64,000 nt of DNA from Mesaphorura yosii (lineage: Eukaryota; Arthropoda; Collembola; Poduromorpha; Tullbergiidae). Every line of letters begins with the position of its first letter. Positions within the stretch are counted from its first letter, which is position 1. Under the pieces are notes generated by a model that did not search any database, had not been told where the DNA came from, and saw only the letters and a program-made list of their open reading frames with translations. The stretch covers positions 124,001-188,000 of the forward strand of contig WIXG01000036.1 in assembly GCA_009869945.1 (NCBI GenBank), read 5' to 3'. The position numbers and the translations under genes were made by a program. Of this stretch, positions 23,395 to 32,792 are shown one piece after another.

Positions 23395-24701
23395 ATGGGA
23401 CGCTCATCTAAAGACAGAAGAGACATATTCTACCGACTGGCCAAAGAAGAAGGATGGCGGGCAAGAAGCGCGTACAAGTTACTTCACATGGACCACGAAC
23501 TGAAACTCCTAGAAAATGTAAAGAGAGCAGTTGACTTGTGTGCGGCCCCAGGCAGCTGGAGTCAGGTCCTGGTGCAGTCAATGAGACCGCTGCAGACTGA
23601 CGGCAAGCACATTGTTGCAGTTGACATTCAAGATATGGCACCAATTCCAGGCGTTGTGTGCTTCAAGGGCGACATCACATTTGACGAAACACCGAGTAAA
23701 ATTATAGAACTACTCGGAAGCTCCAAGGCAGATATCGTCATTTGCGACGGGGCACCAGACGTAAGTTCAGCTTCTCCATTCTCCCCGTTAAAGGCTAAAG
23801 GATGCAAGCTGAAATGAATTTGTCATTGCAGGTTACTGGGTACCATGAATTTGACGAGCAACTGCAGTCCAACTTGTTCATGGCTGCATTGAACATTTCA
23901 GTAAAAGTTTTGTCCAAGGGGGGAACGTTCCTGGCGAAGGTATTTCGTTCTAGTAAAGAAGGCGTGCAATGGCTGGTTTCCTCTACGGAAGTGTTCTTCA
24001 AAGACGTAATGATAATCAAGCCTCGAAGTAGTCGAAGTAGCAGCATTGAAGCGTACATTGTTGGACGCCAATTTGAATTGCCTGCTGACTGTCAGGGCAA
24101 ACTTCTGGAAAAGACGTTGACACCTGAAACTTGCAGTGAAATACCTACCAGAATGTGCGGAAGCCCGACCAGTTTCGACTCTGACACAAACTACTCCTTA
24201 CGCGCACTGATCGATTACAAGTACGTATTTTCTGTACCGCCTCCGAACCCGGGTGTACTAGTCAGTTGCTACTGCATGGAAGACTTGCAGCCTGTGCAAA
24301 TGCCAATTAAGCCTCCTTACGAGGTCGCTGTGCAATTAAGGAAAAGTAAGAAGTTGGGCATATGCATCGTCCATTCACTGTCGGTGTCAGCTCAAAACCA
24401 GAAAACCGTAACTTTGGCATTCCGCGGAGGAGTGGAGAATTTGGTCAACTGCGGGAAGGATACAGAAATTTCATTCTCAGAGACTGAAGATCATCTGCTC
24501 ACGCTCAAAACTGTTCTCGACTACATCGTTGCCAATCTGATCGTAGATCGACTGGAACTATTCATCAATAAGGATGGAGACGTACGACCTGGCATATTGG
24601 TACTCGTAAATGATGTCGACTGGGAAATTCTGGGGAAACTGGATTACGAAATTCAAGATTGTGATGCAATTTCCTTTATATCCACTTTACACGGTGGATA
24701 G
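23395..24701 (+). CDS. FTSJ1/Trm7 tRNA 2'-O-methyltransferase fused to URM1 (411 aa)
   Basis: Two exons, 23395-23760 and 23832-24701 (71-bp intron, phase 0). Residues 1 to about 295 are FTSJ1/Trm7: start [23 protein letters not shown] motif [22 protein letters not shown], and the K-D-K-E catalytic residues in SAYKLL, CDGAPD, LAKVFR and SSIEAY. The FTSJ1-typical tail follows, with FDSDTNYSL and [13 protein letters not shown]. Without a stop the frame runs on into a complete URM1 (about 312-411): [32 protein letters not shown], ending in ISTLHGG with the terminal Gly-Gly that is needed for activation. FTSJ1 methylates riboses 32/34 of the tRNA anticodon loop; URM1 supplies sulfur for thiolation of U34. 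In the species I know these are separate proteins. The start is fixed by the conserved MGR. Whether the product stays fused is unknown. Confidence 0.9.
24399..24701 (+). other. URM1 (ubiquitin-related modifier) domain of the fusion
   Basis: About 100 codons cover the whole URM1 fold, which is its usual full length. No ATG stands at the normal URM1 start. The nearest upstream in-frame Met is at 24300, 33 codons before the domain. Uba4/MOCS3-type enzymes act on the C-terminal Gly-Gly, which is intact and ends the reading frame. Confidence 0.9.
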
Positions 24702-24731
24702 TTGATAGTTCTATTGCTATGAAATGATATG

Positions 24732-24737
24732 AATAAA
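24732..24737 (+). terminator. Poly(A) signal AATAAA after the FTSJ1-URM1 gene
   Basis: It lies 31 bases after the stop codon. No poly(A) hexamer is seen between the FTSJ1 and URM1 parts, in line with one transcript. Confidence 0.65.
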
Positions 24738-25325
24738 TGTTCTTCCAACCAATCAAGTGATCCAAGTCTGGAATACAATATACAAAGATTTAAATGAATC
24801 ACAGTTCATGAATCAATTCGGAAATGACTAAATGCGCCTGCATTGCATTCTTGCATCTGTTGCACCTTTGGACCACATGATCGTCTCTTGCTTTTGCTGT
24901 TTTGCTCTGGCATGAGGAGGCTGTACGTGCCTGATGTTGATTCTGTGATGTAAGGGAATTTAAAGCATAATGGAAAGTTCAGTGTACGATTGCCGTGCTG
25001 TGTCTTGTAGAATGGATCTATGAGTGCTTACAAGTAGTCGAACTGTAAACAGAAATGTGTAACATTTATTTCATTAGCACATTCCATTCGCAACTTGCGT
25101 ATTTATTTTACCTCATTGCCTCTGTATTTAGTTTAACCACTGCTTTAATTTCTGTTTAGCTGGTAACTTCTATTACTTTATCTTGACCGTTTATGAGCTA
25201 ATAGTCTGAATAGTATAGTTTATTGTGCAACCTACTTTAAAAGTTCTTCCAAGTGAGTGTGTTAATTGTAATTACGATTCTAGTTAAGTTGACTATCAGT
25301 AGAGTTCTACATCCTAACTGGATCA
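24738..25325. other. Intergenic, upstream of the proline-rich gene
   Basis: AT-rich and without coding sequence. It presumably contains the promoter and 5' untranslated region of the gene starting at 25326, but no clear core element was found. Confidence 0.4.
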
Positions 25326-27431
25326 ATGGCTGCTACCCCAAACACGGGTGCGCAAGCCGCCGTGGCCAAAGCAAGGGCCCGCCTGGAACAACTGTTGGAT
25401 ACTAGCTATGCAAAGATTGAGGAGTTAAGACAGCTCTTAATTAAGGTACCCACTGAATACATTCATGCGAATTTACGACGGTAAGTCTGCAATGTTAGTC
25501 CTTATGAGCCTATGACCTGTAGGAATCCAACATTCAATGGAAAGATTGCACACATGAAATTGGGCCGGTCATGAATCGTCAACGTATTCTTCACGAGACT
25601 GCCATGAAGCGACTGAACGAGACCATAGGGGTGGATGACTCGGCGCCCACTATTAGACACAGCGGAAAGCACATTGGAATGTCTGGAAGAAATTTGCACT
25701 GGCAGCTTAGAAACAATCGAAGTCTTGCATCGTTGCCTCAGCTTCCAAGATCTTCCTTACCACACACTTACAGTCTGCCTGCCATTGAACAGTCGATTTT
25801 ATCTGTCAGAGGTATGTAACGTGTATAATTAATTGCGAAAAATGAAAATAGCAAGGGCTTATTTATAACTGGCATCTTTTTGTTTTGTGTGTAGCAGAAC
25901 CAAAATTTGACTCAATCGCTGAGCTACGACGGGATGAACAAGCTCAGCTTCTGGCAAAATATACTAACGCTAATCATCGACATGACGATCACCCACTTCA
26001 AGTTAGGGATGATAGACAGTGGTACGTTTTGTGTTTTTATTTTTGCAATGGCCGGTAGGTCGCAAGCTATCCGAGTCCTTGACACTTCACATCACTGTAC
26101 GACCTTCTGTTTCAGGTACGGAAGTTTGGATCGAAACATGGTGAAGAAAAAGAAACGAGGCCCGATAGACAAGGCTCGTCGTCATACAAAAATTGTTGGA
26201 TCCATGGCGGCGTTAGAACGAACGGACGAGTTGCAGCCGGATGAACAGTATAAAATCGGTTTGCCAAACTTAGCTAGATTTGACTCTCTTACTAACCGTG
26301 CTTTATCGGGAGCGAGACATTCACCGCCACCCGTGGTTCATCGAGTTCAGGCGTCACCGTCCCCACCGCCACCTCCGCCGCCAAAGTCTAGCTCCATGTC
26401 GTTGCGTGCTACAACGGGGAAACCTGCTGCTCCTCCGATGCTTACACCTGATATAACAACTATCACCGAAAAGCCTCCAGGCTTGCTGCATCTTCCTAAG
26501 GAATCCAACTCAAAGTCAGTTGGCCCGATCGTAGATCGGTCTGGTAACAAGCAAGTTGGTACTTTAGGAGCTTCAGGTCGAGGGTGGTTGGAGACAAACT
26601 TGGACGAGTCGACATTCATGCCACTTAATTATACAACGGAAATTTCACAAGGTAGGAGTGGTTGGGAATCTTATGTACGATGATAAACGACTGATTCACT
26701 GTGCACATAATTACAACGTTTCTTGATCGCCTCCTTTACAGGCACTGGAAGTAGTCTCAGCACTGGTTTGGATACGACAGACTCGCTTGCTAGACCACCT
26801 TTGGCGAGTCCTGCTACCACAGACATTAGTGAAAACAGCAGCAAAAGTAAGCATAAACATCCATCGGCGGCAGAGATTGGAATGCACAAGCAACTGAGCT
26901 TGAACAATGCATTTTTGTTCGACTTGCAGGTAGCGAGGGCAGAGTTCGCGTTTACCTCAACGAGAGCATCAAGCCATTTGTGATGGCCGATTATTACAAG
27001 TACAGCACAAAATACAGACAAGCACAAAATACTCAACTGGGTAAGCAGAAAAACGGTTCAGTGACGAGCAGCGTAACAATGACACTGTTTATTCTTTAGA
27101 TGTTGGCACAGCGGACCTGGCGAATGGGAACGTTCCTCCTATGAACACTAATGACAATGAAAATCTGAACACAAACAGAAATCCTCATCTTCACGTCCCG
27201 AAACTTCCACCAAGAGACATCCAAATGTAAGTCATGCCTCTTGCGCGTTCTTGTAACGAATATATTTCAACCCCATTTAACCTTGCTTGGAAACATTTCA
27301 GGACTACCAAGTCAAATGCTACAGGTGGAGTTCCGTTGCAAGCCGATAGAACCCAACCCCCCCCGATGGTTCTGGCTCCGCTCGATGACGCCAATGTTGG
27401 CTGGGTGATGGATGCTCCTACATTGGTTTAG
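25326..27431 (+). CDS. Unrecognised proline-rich protein (514 aa, 8 exons)
   Basis: Exons 25326-25445, 25523-25811, 25895-26021, 26116-26651, 26742-26846, 26930-27040, 27100-27226 and 27302-27431 join in frame with consensus splice sites, so the gene is real. I do not recognise the family. The N-terminus (ARARLEQLLDTSYAKIEELRQ) looks helical or coiled coil. A basic patch (NMVKKKKRGPIDKARRH), a likely nuclear localisation signal, is coded at about 26140. A proline run (SPSPPPPPPPKSSS) is near 26360. Ser/Thr/Pro-rich disordered sequence follows, and the C-terminal part holds an ordered-looking stretch (YLNESIKPFVMADYYKYSTK) from exon 6. No signal peptide or membrane helix. The start is the first ATG and opens the exon. 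A nuclear or scaffold role is only a guess. Confidence 0.75.
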
Positions 27432-28303
27432 AATGGAATTTGATACAACTTACAGTAACATTACAACTCAACTACTCAAATCAAATTATTCACAAAGTCC
27501 TAAAGTTTAATGAAAGCCTTTAACGCTCATTTAAGCGAGGCAAGGAACTGCTGGTGAAAATGTGAACACCATGTACTACTTACCTATGCATTTCGTTTCA
27601 ATTCTCAGTTCTTAATTAACATTGTCAATATTCGTAATATAATTATTTATTTTGCTTTATTATTCTAAAGGGGCAGTGTGAAAGTCTTTCAAAATGTTTA
27701 CTTCTAGGCTTGTGCCTGGTACTACTATTTAGACGCCGTGATATTGTAACATGTCCTGAACTTTCCGTTCCGCTGACTAATTTATTCATAACTGTGCAAT
27801 GCAACTATGTGACAAAAGTGGCAGTTTGATTGTGCCGATCAGGCAAGTCTGAATTGATCAATCAATGCAATCATCAACTAACTCATTCCTATGCATTTGT
27901 TGCAATTATGTAAACTCTCATTAATAATCAGTTAAGATATTTATGAATCCACATTCTCACTGGGTACTTTGAGAGGTGTCTATTAGTTAATTTGAACCTT
28001 AATGTAATGTTAGTATGACCGAGAAAGATAAGAAAAAAGAGTGCCATTGCCATTAAAACTTGAACGCAAAGAAAAAGATGCAATCGACCAATGCAAAAAT
28101 TAATGCACATGATTTGATATTAAGAAATGAAATAATTGTAACTAGATTTTAGAAACTTAGCAAAAAACAAAGATTTAGTGCCTGCTGATTGTATTGACTT
28201 CGCAATATGCAAAATTTAACACTTGACATGAAACAATAAAGCAGTTGCAATTGTAATAGAAGCAGATACATTTACCAAAATAATTCAAGCGTAGATTGGA
28301 AAT
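27432..28303. other. Convergent 3' region between the proline-rich gene and PBDC1
   Basis: AT-rich sequence without coding potential. It must hold the 3' untranslated regions of two genes that point at each other. An AATAAA for the plus-strand gene occurs near 28235. Confidence 0.5.
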
Positions 28304-28309
28304 TTTATT
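28304..28309 (-). terminator. Poly(A) signal for PBDC1
   Basis: TTTATT on the plus strand reads AATAAA on the minus strand, about 120 bases after the PBDC1 stop. Confidence 0.5.
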
Positions 28310-28431
28310 CCTGGAATTTCTGGTGAAGACACTTGAGTACAGGTCGTACAGTTCGTAATACGTAATAAGATTTATGGCTGCACACATCTTAGAACATGAT
28401 CACGAATCAGAAAAAACTCCACCGCCATATG

Positions 28432-29256
28432 CTAAGATTCGCTCTCCAATTTGTGAGCTGGTGACGATTTTGAATCCCAGATGTAATTGTTAAATCCTCT
28501 TCGGTTTCGGTCGATTTCTATGGCAAGAAATTGGACCCTTGTTACCAGAATCGTGTTCTCTTCAGTGTAATCTCCTCTGCAATTCAGTCTTAGAAGTGTT
28601 CCGAAGCTGTAGTCTTCCAAATCCTTCAACTGCTCGCAAAATTGTCTCCAATTCTGAAATCATTGGAAAGACTTGATCAGTGATTCTACCCATAGACTAC
28701 ATGCAAATTACATAGACATAAGATGCGTTTGTTTTCTAACCTCTTTCGCTTGATCTGATTTGAGGTCTTCTTCCTTCACCACAGCCGTATGAAGTGTTGA
28801 AAACATTTTCTGGAATAATGTGTATATTCTTTCATCGTCCTTCGTGAGCCTTAGCAAATTCGGGTCAGCTGATGATATTAGCTGCAAAGAAGGCGCACAC
28901 CGATTGTGGGCAACTGCAAAATGGAAATTTAATAAATGGCAAGTGTCGTTTTCATACACTTAAGTGGACATCGGCGTATTCACACGCTTTGACAACCCAC
29001 ATTTCTTCGACATTGGCCTAGAAATTAACAGCCAAGTACTTAAATTGTCCTTAAAATGTAAACTAGCACTAATGTGTTCGTTCTTACATCATTGTGGTAT
29101 TCCTCGGCCGGACGATTGAGTGCAGAAGCTCCAGCAAGCAGTCCATCGACGTTCTATTGGGAAATTGAACACTGAATTAGATCTTGGATATCCAATCGAA
29201 CAAATTAGTTAATTCGGAAAGTCGGATATTTATGATATTGCTAACCAACTAACCAT
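28432..29256 (-). CDS. PBDC1: PBDC1 homolog (163 aa, 5 exons)
   Basis: Minus-strand exons 29256-29254, 29153-29088, 29017-28958, 28881-28741 and 28653-28432. The product matches the PBDC1/YPL225W family over its conserved core: LNRPAEEYHND, LISSADPNLLRLTKDDERIY, YSFGTLLRLNCRGDYTEENT and QFLAIEIDRNRRGFN. The family is small and cytosolic; the yeast member has been described as a ribosome-associated chaperone for eEF1A biogenesis. The human protein has a long acidic tail that is absent here, so this one is close to the yeast length. Oddity: the proposed first coding exon is only the ATG, directly followed by a GTTAGT donor. If that is wrong, another upstream exon supplies the start. The rest of the model is solid. 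Confidence 0.88.
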
Positions 29257-32200
29257 TGTAGTTCTATTCTATCGTGTAAATCCGGAGCGCTTCCAATTCT
29301 CCTTACCACTGATAACCGGCTTAAAGTTGTAAGGCCCCGTGATTCAGAATTGTGCCAAAACTTCAGTTATATCAAAATTGTGTGTACCGACAAGTGAATG
29401 AATAATAATAAATATGTTATGCTTGGGCCACCACACGCTAACCGTATTTACTTCGCGGCTTTCTGAAACCGTTCCGTTTGGCAGCGTCAGCGTCAGCCTC
29501 ATTTGTGAAATGTTTCAACATTCTAAAATTTTCAATCAAGTTAGACAACAATGTACTCAAGTATCATGCTATGCAATGTGATCATCGCATCGGTCACTGC
29601 AGGTGAACAGATGAAGAGGTGCAAGATTTCCAAAAACCTATACGATGGCCCCTCGATGAAAATTTTTGTCTGTGGACTCATCGAAAGGAAATACTTTTCG
29701 GTTCGTTATGTTCTGTTCGGTGGATTAGGTGCAGCTTAATATCACTTCCCATAAATTATGACTGCACTCTTAGGTTGTGCACATATTTTATCTTTAAATT
29801 AGGCCTTTAAAACTTGTACATCTGGTCAAGGCCCCCAATGTCGGTAACCAATCTCCAGTTGCATCATAATCACTTGAAATTGGATCGGAGCGTGTTCCAT
29901 GCAGGGCCAGTCGAAGTCATAGGGGCGGGCGTGGAGTGGAAGCAAGACGACACTGGACCGGAGCATGTGTTGCACGACCCGCACGCGATATCTGCTTGAT
30001 GCACGCGTGCACCTGGACGGTTCACGCTCTTCATCTGCTCCTGTCATCGTAAAAGACCTTTAAAACCTCATCCTTCGCTCGGGCCTGATGAGCAGATGTT
30101 CAGCGACCGCACGTCCAGACACTCGACCGAAGATGAGCGTCTCGAGCTTTCAGCCACAGCCATACAGTGTTTGAAGATTTTAAGACGCCACGCCACCTTA
30201 AGTGAGGAAATGAATAGGGCGAGGGTGAAAATGAAAATGCCAAGATGCTGCTTAATTCTTTCCCGGACTTCCTATGAAGACTGAAGTGTGCCGTGTCTTA
30301 ACCAAGTTTGGAGTCTGTAGCTGACGACCAGCGGTTTAATATCATTTTTCTTAGAACAATCTGTTTTAAGCCACCACGAGCACGCCTCATTCGCGTCGCA
30401 AAGCCAACGTCAATAACAATTGCAATAAACTCCATTGTGCAATGGCTCGGCTAAAATGTTCTTGGTCAATTGAAATTAAGATTTGTTCGACAATGATTCG
30501 AGTTAGCAAGAACAGATGCTGGGTTTTCGTCAAGAATTGCAAATTATCTCAAAATCTCAACCTTAAAAAAGCGCCTTGCGTGGCTTGTAAAAAGTTTCCG
30601 ACTTGGGCTTGTTTATCCTGTTTTGTGCGAGCGAGTGAAAACACAATCTCGAGACGAGACCGATGCATTAACTATTGCATTTTTGTTTTATGGCAAGACG
30701 GAGTATTTTCAATTTCTTCTTTGAAGGGTCGAAGCAAAGTTTTTGGACGAAATTGTATATTAAAGTTTGCTCACTTCTTCCGAGACCTTCGAAATCTGAA
30801 CATTTCATTTCTAATTTTTGCATGGTCAGAGGCTGCCAAACTGAAGGCAAAGAATGCTGGGAAGGCAACACGAGACGCTGCTGGTACAAAACATTTTCGA
30901 GGAGCAGCTGCACTTTTTCGAGGTCTCCGTCTTGAGTCTTGAGGAATCGACAGATGTTGAATGAAAGAAAAAGGAAAGGGAACTCCTCAAGAAATCCAAT
31001 TCCTTACCTTTTCATCTCGTCAACAGAGCCGACTCGGTCGGGTCTTGTCTTGAGCCTTTCAGGTTTCGAAAAGGAAGGCAATTCTGAAATAATCCCTCTT
31101 ATGCCACTACCCATTGCGTTCTCAACTTAATCCTTACTGCACCATTGCACCGCATCAGGAACTGGAGGAACCAATTACCATTGCCGTAATTTAACCCATA
31201 TTATAATCTTGACTCGTGTACAATGCATGGACTCAGAGCACGGATGCGGTACTTCGGATCTCCCGACGCTTCACTGGCCGGTCAGAGTCAGGCCTGGGTA
31301 ACGTGCGTCGAAGACTGGACGCATTCCCGCTGCCTGGACGATTACTTCGAATAAATGCAGTTATCGCGACAGCTGAAAACATTTGCCAACTCCAAATCCC
31401 CACACATTTGAACAGAGATAACTTGGAATTCATTTCGATTCGGATTCGATGCCGATTAGAAGGAAGAAGGCTCCAATTTCTCACTCATTCGAGAGCATCG
31501 ACAGTTCGATGTCAAATTTACTATTGCCTCCCTGTATCTGCATCGTGCAATGAATACGAAAATTCCGGTGCGATGACTGGATTATTGCCGTTGCAATGCG
31601 GAGATGAATAATGTTATCAGGATGCTCTGGCTCTGCGCCTCATAATCGTAGGATGTTGGTCGGATTAAGGCCTCGAAAATGGAACTGGGTTCATTCAACG
31701 GTGGGGAAAATGTGAAGATGAAGGAAATGAGCATGTAAAGAATTTTTTTACGTGCGCTGCACCGTGAATTCTGTATTTCGGAATAATGCGGAGCACCAGG
31801 TTCAGCGCGAGACGCAACGCAAGAAGAGCGAAACGGTGGTTCTGTTCTGACGAGCGGCGGTGGATGGTGGATTGAATGATCCGCGAGGTGAGTTGTTTGA
31901 TGAGACGAGAGACGGAAAACATCTGCCACGCTCATTTCTTCTCCTTGCCCTTGCCTTCATAACTCGAATAATTCCACATTTTGTCAGCCGTCGACCCTTC
32001 TCCAGAATTACATACTACATTGCATTACATAACCTTATTATTACTTGCCTCACGTTGCATCCGAGCAGTCTGCAGTGAAATTCCGACCGCTTTCAATAAA
32101 TAAGCGCAGAATTTCTTATTCATACGTGGCCAGGGGACATGCCATGCATGCAATGCGCGGTGTTGCGTGTAATATAGTTATTCGCACTCAAAATTCAAAT

Positions 32201-32685
32201 GTCACTTTGAGTTTGTTTTTGTTTACTGCCTTGCCCCAGTTCCGCAGTCAGAGCTGACATTTCATGTAATTACTTATTCATTTCTTGATAAGGACAAATA
32301 GCGAATTGACCAATGGCGGGCATGAGCACAAAAATGCAGGACATCCATCCGTTCCAGCCCTGAAATACCCTGATCATCGATCAGCTTTGTCGTCTCATCT
32401 GCATAAATAAGACCAATCCGGGATGGTAGGTCGCGGGATAATGGCGCAAGCATAAGCAACGAACACGTAATATGAACAATGAAGGGGCAAAATAAACGAT
32501 AAGAAAGATACGCAAACGACGAAGGGTCCCTTTTCCTCTCAAAGGCAAAGGCTACACACACATCGCACTTTAGCGCATTTAAGCTGGAACGAAAGGTAAA
32601 AGAAGTAGATCTAGGATCAGGAACCCAGTTTCGGTGGCAGTTGCAGTTGCCGTAGTTTGCTACCAGCTACCAGTTGCGTGTGGCA
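29257..32685. other. Intergenic region between PBDC1 and tincar
   Basis: About 3.4 kb with only short open frames that show no family features, splice coherence or composition bias. The part next to 29257 is the PBDC1 5' flank. I see nothing else that I can support. Confidence 0.5.
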
Positions 32686-32792
32686 TTTTATATGAGAAAA
32701 GCCGGCTGCTCAGTTCGTCCGCAGCTCAGTCCCAGACACCCCTCCGAGTAGAGAAGTTCGAGCACGGGCACAGAAAGTTGTTGCGTCTGACA
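32686..32792 (+). promoter_or_regulatory. Candidate TATA/initiator promoter and 5' non-coding exon of tincar
   Basis: TTTTATAT at 32686-32693 is followed by an arthropod-type initiator TCAGTTC whose A is at 32712, about 23-25 bases downstream. A plausible non-coding exon 32712-32792 ends at GTGAGT. The coding exon of tincar begins after an acceptor TTTTCAG at about 35683, which implies that some upstream exon exists. The link between the two is inference from orientation and the lack of another gene between. Confidence 0.4.

Noticed and set aside
25326-27431. Abl interactor (Abi) as identity of the proline-rich gene
   Set aside because: The proline run first suggested it, but there is no Abi homeobox-homology region, no SH3 domain at the C-terminus and the N-terminus does not match.
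29551-31935. Short open frames between PBDC1 and tincar
   Set aside because: None shows a recognisable motif or consistent exon chain; density is as expected by chance.
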